From the NCBI GenBank assembly GCA_009377475.1, contig WHTY01000034.1, positions 1 to 41,549 on the forward strand: a stretch of DNA of 41,549 nucleotides. Direction: 5' to 3'. Positions 1 through 7,898 of this stretch are shown here, in pieces. The number at the start of each line of letters is the position of its first letter. Positions within the stretch are counted from its first letter, which is position 1. Under the pieces are notes generated by a model, which ran no database searches, was not told the origin of the DNA, and saw only the letters and a list, made by a program, of their open reading frames with translations. The position numbers were made by a program, and so were the translations under genes. This DNA is from Actinophytocola sp. (GTDB taxonomy: Bacteria > Actinomycetota > Actinomycetes > Mycobacteriales > Pseudonocardiaceae).

Positions 1-148
1 ACACAAGACCGACCGCAAGCACACACCGCCCGGCCCACGCCAGTGGCCCGGCACGCTCGCCGCCGCGCCGCTCGACCGGCCCTGGCGAACCGCCACATAA
101 CGCGGTTCGCGGTACTGCATCGATATGGATAGCCAATTTCGGGAAATT

Positions 149-186
149 GCCCGCTGCCACCGCACGAATGGCGGCGGGCATTTTCC
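149..186 (+). terminator. Rho-independent terminator of a gene left of the window
   Basis: The arm GCCCGCTGCCA (149-159) pairs with TGGCGGCGGGC (169-179) with one mismatch around a 9-nt loop, and is followed by ATTTTCCTGTT. The rest of bases 1-310 holds no convincing gene. A small inverted repeat, AATTTC and GAAATT around GG, lies just before it at 135-148. Confidence 0.5.
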
Positions 187-310
187 TGTTCGCGCCCACT
201 TCGACACGCCGGGAAACGGCATTGCCGCGCTATCGACGTTGACCATATTCCACAGCCGCCATAGCATAAAACACGAATTTCGGCAGTCAAAATGAGCGAG
301 GAGCTCAGCT

Positions 311-1471
311 ATGGCCGGTCACGTCACTCGCGTTGTCGATCTGATCGTACGCACCGTCCAATCGGGTCTGCGGCAGGTCGAATCGCTGCCCACGCTGGAT
401 CTCAAGCGCGGGCTGCACCTGGCTGTCGCGGGGCTGCTCCTGCTCACCAACGTTGGCTACGCCGCGCCGATCGTCGCGGGTTCGTTCGGCATGGCCGCAG
501 CGCCCGCGCCACATGGCGTCGACGGCGGCACGGCGGTCTATCTCCAGCCGCCACCCGTTCCGTCGAACAACGACGCCGTCGTTGTCGTCAGCGCGCTCCC
601 GAGGGGCGCCATCGGGAAAGCGCCTGCCCTCGACGGGCTCGGCATTCCGCGCAGCGCACTGCGCGCCTACCGCGCGGCCGAGGACCACAGCAACGCGACG
701 GACCCGCAGTGCGGGCTCAACGCCGCGTTGCTGGCCGCGATCGGACGCGTCGAGTCCGGTCACGCGCGCGGCGGCAACGTCGACAAGTCCGGCACCACGT
801 TGCAGCCGATCCTCGGGCCGCAGCTCAACGGCGGGCCCGGGGTGGCGGCGATCGGGGACACCGACAACGGCCTCTACGACGGCGACACCAGGTGGGACCG
901 GGCGGTCGGGCCGATGCAGTTCATCCCGTCGACCTGGGCGAACTGGGCCGCGGACGGCAACGACGACGGCCTCGCCGACCCGCACAACATCTACGACGCC
1001 ACGGTCGCGGCGGGCGACTACCTCTGCGCCGGTGACCGCGATCTGCGCCAGGCCGACGACCTGCGCGCCGCGATCCTGAGCTACAACCACTCGACGCGGT
1101 ACCTGGAGATCGTGCTGGCGTGGCTGGACGTCTACTCCGGCGGGGCCGTCGCGATCCCCGACGTGCGCATCGGCGGCGCCACTCAGGTGTCGCACAAGAC
1201 GTCCAACGACGGCGACCGGCACGAGCGTGACGAGCGCGTCAAGGCCGCGCCGATACAGCCGAGGCAGGAAGAGAGCCGGCCGCCGAGTTCGGGGACGTCG
1301 GGCCCGCTGCAGGTCGGCGGACCGGTGAAGCAGCCGAGCCAGCCCAAGCCAAGCGAGCGCAAGGGCCCGGCTTCCGACCCGTCCGATGATCCGGTGGAGG
1401 CGGTCCGGGACACCGCGAAGAAGCTGACGAACGCCGAGTTGGTCTCGCGCACGCTCGACGTCGAGCCGTAA
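311..1471 (+). CDS. Secreted/membrane lytic murein transglycosylase (SLT_2/MltB-like)
   Basis: 386 residues. The product probably cleaves the glycan strands of peptidoglycan outside the membrane. A hydrophobic segment at about residues 37-52 (HLAVAGLLLLTNVGYAAPIV) acts as signal peptide or anchor. The catalytic domain follows a linker: AALLAAIGRVESGH carries the likely catalytic Glu, and GPMQFIPSTWANWA with a downstream AILSYNHS block is the classic lytic transglycosylase signature. The last 100 residues are Pro/Ser/Lys-rich and disordered. The ATG at 311 is preceded by GAGGAG seven bases upstream, which decides the start. The gene stands alone. MltB-like proteins of this layout are common in actinomycetes. 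Family assignment is firm; the substrate detail is inferred. Confidence 0.85.
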   Translation: MAGHVTRVVDLIVRTVQSGLRQVESLPTLDLKRGLHLAVAGLLLLTNVGYAAPIVAGSFGMAAAPAPHGVDGGTAVYLQPPPVPSNNDAVVVVSALPRGAIGKAPALDGLGIPRSALRAYRAAEDHSNATDPQCGLNAALLAAIGRVESGHARGGNVDKSGTTLQPILGPQLNGGPGVAAIGDTDNGLYDGDTRWDRAVGPMQFIPSTWANWAADGNDDGLADPHNIYDATVAAGDYLCAGDRDLRQADDLRAAILSYNHSTRYLEIVLAWLDVYSGGAVAIPDVRIGGATQVSHKTSNDGDRHERDERVKAAPIQPRQEESRPPSSGTSGPLQVGGPVKQPSQPKPSERKGPASDPSDDPVEAVRDTAKKLTNAELVSRTLDVEP

Positions 1472-1487
1472 GACGTTCGCTGCTGTA

Positions 1488-1507
1488 CCACGGGTTTCAC
1501 TCCGTGG
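1488..1507. terminator. Small hairpin after the transglycosylase gene
   Basis: CCACGG (1488-1493) and CCGTGG (1502-1507) form a perfect 6-bp stem with an 8-nt loop, 17 bases after the stop codon at 1471. There is no T-tract, so it is a weak terminator candidate. Confidence 0.3.
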
Positions 1508-1553
1508 CACGGCGCCATGTTCCGACAATGATTCGATCCCGATTGGTGCTGCG

Positions 1554-1940
1554 ATGACCCAAACGACCCCGGCCCGCGACGGCAACACCGCGAACTTCTC
1601 GAAAGCAGTCCGCGCGGGCGAATTCGTGTACGCATCGGGTCAGGCGTCGGTGAATGACAGCGGACAGATCGTGTCGGGGACATTCTCCGACGAAATGCAT
1701 CGATCCATCGAGAACGTGCGAGACATCCTCGCGGAATTCAGCCTCGACCTCTCCGATGTGGTCAAAGTGGGCGCGTACATTCAGAATCCAGACGATATCG
1801 GGGAGTTCCACCGGCTGTATCGGAGGTTCTTCTCGCCGCCACTACCGGCGCGGACGACCATTACGAACTGCCTCACGGATGCGATCAAGTTCGAGATCGA
1901 CGTGGTGGCGTATGCGGGCACGAGCCACGCGGTGGTGTAA
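1554..1940 (+). CDS. RidA-family (YjgF/UK114) enamine/imine deaminase
   Basis: 128 residues, the normal length of the family. RidA proteins are small trimeric cytosolic enzymes that hydrolyse reactive enamines/imines made by PLP enzymes; some relatives deaminate 2-aminomuconate. The hallmark Arg (R100 in LPARTTI) and the Glu of the KFEIDVVAY strand (E114) are present. The Cys found two residues after the Arg in archetypal RidA is Thr here, so this belongs to a Rid subfamily other than the archetype. The Shine-Dalgarno region (GGTGC) is weak. IclR regulator 1 follows on the same strand after a 350-bp gap. A link to the tryptophanase-type lyase in the window (a PLP enzyme that makes an enamine, aminoacrylate) is attractive but inferred. 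Confidence 0.85.
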   Translation: MTQTTPARDGNTANFSKAVRAGEFVYASGQASVNDSGQIVSGTFSDEMHRSIENVRDILAEFSLDLSDVVKVGAYIQNPDDIGEFHRLYRRFFSPPLPARTTITNCLTDAIKFEIDVVAYAGTSHAVV

Positions 1941-2292
1941 TGCCGGGCCAACTGGCACTGGGTGGCCACATCTTTTCCGGACCGGCATAGGGTTGACGGT
2001 GTCACCATCACCGCAATTCCTACGACCGGCGGCGACCCCGTCCGCCACGCTTGCGGTAGATATAACTATTCCATACAATGAAATGAACTTGCCCGAATTG
2101 ACACGCCGGTCGGCCTGGGAGGTGCCGACGCGAAGGGCCACTCGGTCGACACTTCAACAGCTCACATCGATAAATGTCGTCACCGTACCAGCCCAATGAT
2201 CCGGTAAGTCGCACAAACGGGGCCCCTGAGTAACGGTACGGCCGTGAGTAGAATTCAAAACTGAAATTTCGATTTTGGAAGAGGTGCGCGAC
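1941..2292. other. Intergenic region upstream of IclR regulator 1
   Basis: 352 bases without a convincing gene. It includes an AT-rich island around 2056-2090 that could hold a promoter, and the palindrome at 2256-2277 annotated separately. Confidence 0.5.
2256..2277. promoter_or_regulatory. Candidate IclR operator upstream of IclR regulator 1
   Basis: A 22-bp imperfect palindrome: CAAAA and TTTTG outer arms around a perfect 8-bp core GAAATTTC (18 of 22 positions symmetric). It ends 15 bases before the GTG start at 2293 and overlaps the first base of the ribosome binding site. The halves ACTGAAAT and GATTTTG recur upstream of the paralogous regulator at 13720, which suggests autoregulation or cross-regulation by these two proteins. 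Confidence 0.45.
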
Positions 2293-3102
2293 GTGCCACC
2301 CCGACGTAAGCGCAAGAAGGACTCCGAGGACGGTTCGCCGACAGAGGAGCGGGACTACACGGTACGGGCCGTGCAACGAGTCTGCGCTATCCTGAATCTC
2401 CTGCAGGAGGGAGTGGACGGCGGTGTGCCGCTACCCGCGGTGGCCGTCGCGACCGGGCTCCCGAAGTCGTCCGCGTTCCGCTATCTCTGGACGCTCGAAA
2501 ATCACCGGTATGTCGAGCGAAATCCCGAAACTGGTTTGTTCCAACTCGGCCTCGGTTTCGTCGGCATGCAGTCACAGCATGTCGAGGTGTTGCGCGAACG
2601 TGCCCGACCGGTGCTGGAACGGCTTCGCGACGACCATGATGAATCCGCGAACCTGGGCATTCTCGATGGGGACACCGTCATCTATCTGGACATCGTGGAG
2701 AGCAGGCGGACTGTTCGACTCGCCGCGAGTCGTGGTGACCGTGACCCGTTGCATTCGACGGCGCTGGGAAAGGCCATCGCGGGTCAGCTCACTGACGACC
2801 GGGTCCGCGAATTGCTCGACCAGACAGGCCTGGTCGCTCGCACGCCGAACACGATCACGACGGTGGGCGGGTATCTCGACGAGTTGGCGAAGGTACGGCG
2901 GGTCGGCTACGCGGTCGACAACGGGGAGAACGAGCTGGACGGCCGGTGCGTCGCCGTTCCGATCCTCGGTACGCGACTTCCCGCTGCGATCAGTCTGAGC
3001 GCCCCTGCCGCCCGGTTCCCGATTCAAGCAGTGGAGCCAGCGGCGAAGGCGCTGCGGAAAGCAGCCGCGCAGCTCAGCACGACGCCAGTTCCGGACGACT
3101 GA
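2293..3102 (+). CDS. IclR-family transcriptional regulator 1
   Basis: 269 residues. IclR proteins have an N-terminal winged helix-turn-helix and a C-terminal ligand-binding domain, and often control aromatic or amino-acid catabolism. The HTH core is seen in AILNLLQEGVDG...LPAVAVATGLPKSSAFRYLWTL. The ligand domain includes LHSTALGKAIAG and GYAVDNGENELDGRCVAVPI, both typical. GTG at 2293 is chosen because GGAAGAGG lies 8 bases upstream; an in-frame TTG at 2275 is an alternative. It is about 78% identical by eye to the regulator at 13720-14565 across nearly the full length, so the two are recent paralogues. A palindrome directly upstream suggests autoregulation. It converges with the ABC exporter genes. 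Confidence 0.9.
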   Translation: MPPRRKRKKDSEDGSPTEERDYTVRAVQRVCAILNLLQEGVDGGVPLPAVAVATGLPKSSAFRYLWTLENHRYVERNPETGLFQLGLGFVGMQSQHVEVLRERARPVLERLRDDHDESANLGILDGDTVIYLDIVESRRTVRLAASRGDRDPLHSTALGKAIAGQLTDDRVRELLDQTGLVARTPNTITTVGGYLDELAKVRRVGYAVDNGENELDGRCVAVPILGTRLPAAISLSAPAARFPIQAVEPAAKALRKAAAQLSTTPVPDD

Positions 3103-3187
3103 CCCCGCCCGAACGCTCTACCGGAAAATCTCACCGCCGAAACGTGGTGAACGCCCAGCGTATAACAGGGGAAGCGCCCGGTGGTGG

Positions 3188-4072
3188 TCACGTTGGCTTG
3201 CCGAAACGGCGTGCAGTCAACGCCACGAAGACTACGATCAGCGCCACAACGAACCCAACCTCGACGAGAATGGGAAGTTCGTATCCGAACAGTGCCACGC
3301 CTGACGTGAATGGTCCGTGCGAATCGGCCGCACTGACCTGGGCCGACAGCACCACTCGCCTCAGCAGGTCGACGCCGTACGTCAACGGGTTGAGATGAAC
3401 GACAACAGCAAGCCACCCAGGGAGCGTCTGTATTGGAAAGAACGCACCCGACAAGAACATGGTCGGCATCATCACGAGCGGCATGATCGCAGAGAAACTC
3501 TCCATCCGCTTTATCCAGCTCGCCAGGAACATCCCCGCGGCAGTGCCAGCAACCGCGATCAGTATGACGATCGCGATCGTGGCAACGACGGTCAGCAACT
3601 CCAACTTGACGCCGAGAATCGGCGTCAACAACAAGATCGCTATCCCTTGCATCGAGGCAATCGCCGTACCTCCTGCCATCCTTCCGATGACCAGGCTGAC
3701 TCGATGAGGCGGTGCAACAAGCATTTCACGAAGGAAACCGAATTCTCGGTCCCAGATAACAAGAACACAGCTGCCTATACCCGACATGAGAACGATCATC
3801 GCGACGACGCCGGGTAAGATAAACTGGACGAACTCAACGTTTCCATTCGACCCAACAAGTCGGTTGAGACCCAACCCGAAGACAGCCAGAAACGTGAGCG
3901 GTAGTACGAAGCTCGACAATAAGCGTCCGGGGGCTCTCACGAACCTCAAAAGCTCGCGGTGCGCCACCATCAGCGCGGTACGAACCTCAGCAACCCAGTC
4001 AAAGCCTGCCGTGCGACGTGCGTCGTGACCAACTCTGCCGTCAGCCACTCCGTCATTTTCGCGTACCGTCAT
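3188..4072 (-). CDS. ABC-2 type exporter permease (DrrB-like)
   Basis: 294 residues, the usual size for DrrB-type permeases. It has an N-terminal cytosolic stretch and about six membrane segments: LSSFVLPLTFLAVFGLGL, FILPGVVAMIVLMSGIGS, a long segment near IAIVILIAVAGTAAGMFLA, then IMPLVMMPTMFLSGAFFPI, which carries the family's Phe-Pro signature, and a C-terminal helix VVALIVVFVALTA. It would form the channel of an exporter for a drug-like or lipid substrate with the ATPase encoded just upstream (8-bp gap, same strand). The divergent TetR gene probably controls both. The substrate cannot be told from sequence. Confidence 0.88.
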   Translation of the reverse strand: MTVRENDGVADGRVGHDARRTAGFDWVAEVRTALMVAHRELLRFVRAPGRLLSSFVLPLTFLAVFGLGLNRLVGSNGNVEFVQFILPGVVAMIVLMSGIGSCVLVIWDREFGFLREMLVAPPHRVSLVIGRMAGGTAIASMQGIAILLLTPILGVKLELLTVVATIAIVILIAVAGTAAGMFLASWIKRMESFSAIMPLVMMPTMFLSGAFFPIQTLPGWLAVVVHLNPLTYGVDLLRRVVLSAQVSAADSHGPFTSGVALFGYELPILVEVGFVVALIVVFVALTARRFGKPT

Positions 4073-4080
4073 GTGAAGTC

Positions 4081-5106
4081 CTAGCGTTGGCTGGTCGTTA
4101 CAGTGCGAACCTGTTGCTCTTGCGCGGTCAGCCCACCACCGTCGTCGCGAATCTCCCTGCCCGTGAAGTGCATGAAGACATCGTCAAGGGTTGGCCGGTG
4201 CACCCGTAACTGCTGTAGCTCGACATCAACGCTGGCAACCAGGCCCGATACAGCTCGCGCACCGTCAGGTACATATACGCGCAAGCCGTCCGCGGTGACG
4301 TGCGTGTCATAGCCACATCGGAGTAGCGACTCCTGCGCGACCGTGTCGTCAGCCGTCACAAGATCGACAGCGTCGGCACCGACCATCGCCTTGAGCGCTG
4401 TCGGCGTATCACACGCAACGATCTCACCGTGATCCATTATCGCAATTCGATCCGCGTTCTCCGCCTCATCAAGATAATGCGTCGTCAAAAATATTGTGAC
4501 GTCTTCTTCTCTCATCTGAAGCACGTCGTGCCACATCCTGGACCGCGTCTGTGGATCCAATCCAACGGTCGGCTCGTCGAGGAATAATATCTGCGGCGTG
4601 TGCAAAAGAGCGCGCGCGATTTCCAAGCGACGTATCATTCCGCCGGAGAATGTCGCGACCCTACTATTTTGACGATCCAATAAATCCACCAGCTTGAGAA
4701 CACGCTCCATGCGTGCTGGCACCTCACTACGCGGTACCCGATAGAGCACAGCATGAAAACGGAGATTTTCCTCAGCGGTAAGTTGCGGATCAAGTGTGTA
4801 ATTCTGAAACACCAGACCGATGCGCTGGCGAACCTGTTGCGCCTGCCGCACGATGTCAAACCCCGCCACGCTCGCACCGCCAGCACTCGGCCGCGCCAGG
4901 GTGCAGAGCATGTTGATCGTGGTGGTCTTTCCCGCCCCGTTGGGGCCAAGAAAAGCGAACAGTTCTCCCGGCTTCACATCAAACGACACGCCTCGCACCG
5001 CGTCGATCGAACCAAACCGTTTGGCCAGGTCAGCAACCTGAATCGCGGGGAGCTCCTTGCTACCACTGCTGACTGATTCCGGACGAGACTCGCTGTGCAC
5101 CGACAT
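4081..5106 (-). CDS. ABC exporter ATP-binding protein (DrrA-like)
   Basis: About 341 residues from ATG 5106 (an in-frame ATG at 5142 is the alternative; neither has a clear ribosome binding site, so a leaderless transcript is possible). Walker A is LGPNGAGKT (about 53-61), the signature is FSGGMIRRLEIARAL (Phe and Met instead of the usual Leu and Gln), Walker B is ILFLDEPTVGLD and the H-loop FLTTHYLDEAE. The extra C-terminal domain ending near LRVHRPTLDDVFMHFTG is the DrrA/CcmA-type tail. It energises the permease at 3188-4072. Divergent TetR and the shared 80-bp control region fit a drug-responsive efflux pump. Confidence 0.9.
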   Translation of the reverse strand: MSVHSESRPESVSSGSKELPAIQVADLAKRFGSIDAVRGVSFDVKPGELFAFLGPNGAGKTTTINMLCTLARPSAGGASVAGFDIVRQAQQVRQRIGLVFQNYTLDPQLTAEENLRFHAVLYRVPRSEVPARMERVLKLVDLLDRQNSRVATFSGGMIRRLEIARALLHTPQILFLDEPTVGLDPQTRSRMWHDVLQMREEDVTIFLTTHYLDEAENADRIAIMDHGEIVACDTPTALKAMVGADAVDLVTADDTVAQESLLRCGYDTHVTADGLRVYVPDGARAVSGLVASVDVELQQLRVHRPTLDDVFMHFTGREIRDDGGGLTAQEQQVRTVTTSQR

Positions 5107-5119
5107 ACGGCAAATGTAG

Positions 5120-5141
5120 GGCACCGAGTGCCATCGTGGCA
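5120..5141. promoter_or_regulatory. Overlapping inverted repeats, candidate TetR operator
   Basis: Two inverted repeats overlap by four bases in the 80-bp gap between the exporter and the TetR gene: GGCAC and GTGCC around CGA (5120-5132), and TGCCA and TGGCA around TCG (5129-5141). Position and symmetry suit a TetR dimer, or two dimers, controlling both directions. This is inference from layout. Confidence 0.4.
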
Positions 5142-5186
5142 TGGGTGCAATTTCGGCGTTAGTGCCGCGACGCGTATGCTCGGGCC

Positions 5187-5789
5187 ATGGCCAACACGAC
5201 GGAGATGTCGAGCGGCGATCGGCTTCGAGCCCGCAGGCGGCAACGACTCGCGAATGAGGTCGAAATAGCCGCCCTTCGCCTTTTCGCGGAACGTGGTGTC
5301 GATGCGGTCACCGTTGACGATATCGCGCAGGCCGCTAACATCTCTCGGCGTACCTTTTTTCGTTACTTCGCAAGCAAAGACGACCTCTTGCACGGCAACC
5401 CCGAACGTCAACGAGACATCGTGCTCGAGGCAGCGGGTGCCGCACCGAACGATGTGGCATCCGGTGCACTGGTACGCAGGATACTCCTCGCGCTTGCCGC
5501 CGACTTTGACGACCACCGCGAGATGCTCCTACTCCGGAAAGAAATCGCGGAGAAATTTCCGAACGCTATGCGCCAAACGCACAGCGGTCACACCTCACTC
5601 GTCGCAGCAATCCTTGAGGTCGTTACCACGCGCGCCGAGTCGGAATTTTCCGCGCGCGTCCATGTGCACGCAGGATTCGGAGCGATGCAAGCGGCCGTAC
5701 GTACGTGGTTTACCGGCAGCACGTCGCAATCGCTTCGCGAACTCACCGCCGCCGCTCTCGACCTCATCGGACTAACCGACACGGGCTGA
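5187..5789 (+). CDS. TetR-family transcriptional regulator
   Basis: 200 residues, the normal TetR length. The N-terminal DNA-binding domain is clear: EIAALRLFAERGVDAVTVDDIAQAANISRRTFFRYFASKDDLL (roughly residues 25-67). The C-terminal ligand domain has no close signature, although the HTH resembles the MftR-type group. The start at ATG 5187 has no strong Shine-Dalgarno. It lies divergent to the two-gene ABC exporter, with inverted repeats in the shared region, so it probably represses the pump until a ligand binds. Family firm; target inferred. Confidence 0.9.
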   Translation: MANTTEMSSGDRLRARRRQRLANEVEIAALRLFAERGVDAVTVDDIAQAANISRRTFFRYFASKDDLLHGNPERQRDIVLEAAGAAPNDVASGALVRRILLALAADFDDHREMLLLRKEIAEKFPNAMRQTHSGHTSLVAAILEVVTTRAESEFSARVHVHAGFGAMQAAVRTWFTGSTSQSLRELTAAALDLIGLTDTG

Positions 5790-6191
5790 CGCAAGAAGCT
5801 CGCAGCCATTCCAGCGGAAAATCACTACGGGTGGTCACATTCATACGCCCCGAGCGTAATGCGGAGGACAGCATCGTTCGCCGAAAGGGGCATCATGCTC
5901 ACATAGCGAACCACAGATGTAGTCAGAACGGCTCCTGCGGACGACGAGCGGTACAGGGCCTGCGCCATCCCGGGCGCGGCGTGTCGCAGCAGGAACATCG
6001 AACGCTCATTCAGTAAGCTTGGTCTTGGGCGTTGGGTTCCAACCTCGCCCATCGGGCGGCCATGACGCTCCCATCGGGAGCACGGCCCCGCAGGAGCGTT
6101 TCGCTGTCATAACACGTCGCGACCCTGCCCACCCGACGGCATGCCGACGTCGCGACCTCGACATCTTCCTCATCCGAAGGGGCGTGCTGCC
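5790..6191. other. Gene-poor stretch with two matched small hairpins
   Basis: About 400 bases with no convincing gene on either strand. Two short hairpins with the same ATC loop stand 8 bases apart: CGCCC and GGGCG (6046-6058), then GCTCCC and GGGAGC (6067-6081). They may be a leader structure for the gene at 6192 or remnants of an end signal. No T-tract follows. Confidence 0.35.
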
Positions 6192-6599
6192 ATGCAAGAC
6201 AACCGTGACGACTGGGCCGCGAGCTGGGAACAGCTCGGCACTCGCACCGACGACGCGGCGGTTCCCATCCGCGTCGGCGTGCTCTCTACCGGAGACGACT
6301 TCTCGGTCGCGATGAGCATCGCCTCCGGTCCGCCAGTGACGTTCAGCGACCGAATCGCCGCCGACCTCGCGGAGCTGATGGCATGGGCGACCGAAGAACG
6401 CGACATGCTCACGGACCTACGCGAACGCGAGCGCACCGACGACGCGAAGACCCTCCTCAACCGCGCGATCCTGACCCACAGACAGTGGCGGACGATCACG
6501 CGAGCCATCGGTGACAACGCGACCGGCGATGATGGCGCCGCAACGGCAGCGCTCCGCGCCAGTGCACCTCGCACCTGGCTGGAGCAGCACGACGAGTGA
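6192..6599 (+). CDS. Hypothetical protein, 135 residues
   Basis: Not recognised. The ATG at 6192 has GAAGGGG about 9 bases upstream, better than the in-frame ATG at 6141. The product is soluble, acidic and mostly helical in the C-terminal two thirds. A segment VTFSDRIAADLAELMAWATEERDMLTDLRERERTDDAKTLLNRAILTHRQW suggests a helical bundle or coiled coil. No signal peptide, Cys cluster or HTH is visible. A weak terminator with a T-tract follows at 6664-6687. Codon use and GC-rich third positions support real coding. Confidence 0.6.
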   Translation: MQDNRDDWAASWEQLGTRTDDAAVPIRVGVLSTGDDFSVAMSIASGPPVTFSDRIAADLAELMAWATEERDMLTDLRERERTDDAKTLLNRAILTHRQWRTITRAIGDNATGDDGAATAALRASAPRTWLEQHDE

Positions 6600-6663
6600 C
6601 AGTCAGTCCGACGACAAGGGCAGCTCAGCCGTTCGGAGCCGTGCCGCCCGCTTCGTTGACATT

Positions 6664-6687
6664 ACCTACCACCGGACGTAGGTTTTT
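6664..6687 (+). terminator. Terminator after the 135-residue protein gene
   Basis: ACCTAC (6664-6669) pairs with GTAGGT (6678-6683) around an 8-nt loop and runs straight into TTTT. The stem is short but the T-run is unusual for this GC-rich sequence. Confidence 0.4.
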
Positions 6688-6726
6688 CATTTAATGATCC
6701 TTTAGTTTTGTGTGCCAAAACATGGC
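6688..6726 (+). promoter_or_regulatory. Two-block promoter element, copy A
   Basis: CATTTAATGA, 19 bases, then AAAACATGGC, ending 25 bases before the ATG at 6752. The same two 10-base blocks with the same 19-base spacing occur at 24599-24637 on the minus strand. Block 1 is part of a near-palindrome (TCATT-T-AATGA). Block 2 overlaps an inverted repeat GTGCCA and TGGCAC around AAACA (6712-6728). Confidence 0.55.
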
Positions 6727-6751
6727 ACGCGGGAGGAAGAAGGGGTTCGCC

Positions 6752-7891
6752 ATGGCCGTCGGTTTCCGATCTTTCCTCCGAGTTGCCCCCGGACAATCGC
6801 TCGTGGAAACCGTCATCGGCCACATCGCACGATGGTCCACGGCGAAGCAGATCGACATCGACCCAGCGACGCCGGGGAGATACCGCTTCGCGGACGACAA
6901 CGTCCTCACCATCGTCCGCGAACACAACGGCAACGACCGCATCTACCGCTGGCGACGCGTCCACGAGGCCGCGGTGCGCGGCGACGTCTGGCGCACCACG
7001 TTCACCGCCGTGGAGCGCCCGGACGCGCCCGGCTGGCTCTGGTCGGAGATCGAGACCATCGACGGGAACCGGCCGGACCCGAGTTCGCCGTTCGCCTGCA
7101 TGTCCGTGCCCCGAGTGCTCCGCGACCTGCTCGGCAAGTTGACCTGCTACGACGGCAAGACCCAGATGACCGCGGAGCCACAGTGGGTAGCACGGCACCA
7201 GTTGCCCGACCTCATGGACTACCTCGCCGACGACTCCAGACTCGGCGCGGTCTACCTCGCCAGCCAGGGCACTCGCGACATCGACAGCTTCGTCGCCTGG
7301 GCCACCCAGGTCACCTGGCATCTCACCGGGCTGGGCAGCGTCTTCCTGCTCGACAACACGATGAACCGCGAGTTCAACGAGATGGTGGGCACCGGCCACG
7401 CCGTGCCGTCCGGCACCGTCCGGACCTTCCTGCCGCGCGTCGAACTCGACGATCCCCGCGATCCGCAGCGTCACAAGATCCTGGGCATCGGCCGCATCAC
7501 CGAATCAAGTCCGCGACGGCTCGCCGGCATGCTCGGCCTCATCGAACGCACCAGGGGCGCGGGGGCGGCATTGCCCGCCGAGGCGGTCGACCTCGACCGC
7601 GACCTCCTCGCGAGAGAAGACGGTCCCACGATCATTCAGCCAACCGGCCTGCGCTCGGTGACCGTCGCCGAGGCTGTCATGGCGAGCAGGCCGAACGAAC
7701 ACCACGGGGACACGGCGGACGTCCGCGTGTTGCGGGAAGAACTCGACCGGCTACGGGCCGAACTCACCCGCGAGCGCACCCAACGGGCGGCCATTCTCGA
7801 TCACGTCAAGGCGCTCACCCAGGAGATCAACACCCTCCGCGCGGGCGACGACATCGACACGTCACCACGCCAGCGGCTCAGCGTCTCCTGA
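6752..7891 (+). CDS. Unrecognised 379-residue protein with C-terminal coiled coil
   Basis: The ATG at 6752 is chosen over the one at 6710 because a long GGAGGAAGAAGGGG stretch lies seven bases upstream. The first part (FRSFLRVAPGQSLVETVIGHIARWSTAKQ) is followed by a mixed alpha/beta region. A central block resembles a domain I have seen in large actinobacterial proteins ending in coiled coils: LGAVYLASQG, then WHLTGLGSVFLLDN, then EMVGTGHAVPSGTVRTFLP. That resemblance is from memory and unverified. The last 50 residues (ADVRVLREELDRLRAELTRERTQRAAILDHVKAL) are a clear coiled coil. The conserved two-block promoter element lies upstream. It may be a defence or mobile-element protein; function unknown. 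Confidence 0.65.
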   Translation: MAVGFRSFLRVAPGQSLVETVIGHIARWSTAKQIDIDPATPGRYRFADDNVLTIVREHNGNDRIYRWRRVHEAAVRGDVWRTTFTAVERPDAPGWLWSEIETIDGNRPDPSSPFACMSVPRVLRDLLGKLTCYDGKTQMTAEPQWVARHQLPDLMDYLADDSRLGAVYLASQGTRDIDSFVAWATQVTWHLTGLGSVFLLDNTMNREFNEMVGTGHAVPSGTVRTFLPRVELDDPRDPQRHKILGIGRITESSPRRLAGMLGLIERTRGAGAALPAEAVDLDRDLLAREDGPTIIQPTGLRSVTVAEAVMASRPNEHHGDTADVRVLREELDRLRAELTRERTQRAAILDHVKALTQEINTLRAGDDIDTSPRQRLSVS

Positions 7892-7898
7892 CGCCTGA

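Noticed and set aside
305..1588. 427-residue minus-strand frame over the transglycosylase gene
   Set aside because: Arg/Val-rich shadow of a well-supported plus-strand gene with signal peptide, catalytic motif and ribosome binding site.
5825..6052. 75-residue minus-strand frame in the 5790-6191 gap
   Set aside because: No recognisable domain and no good ribosome binding site; no match to neighbours.
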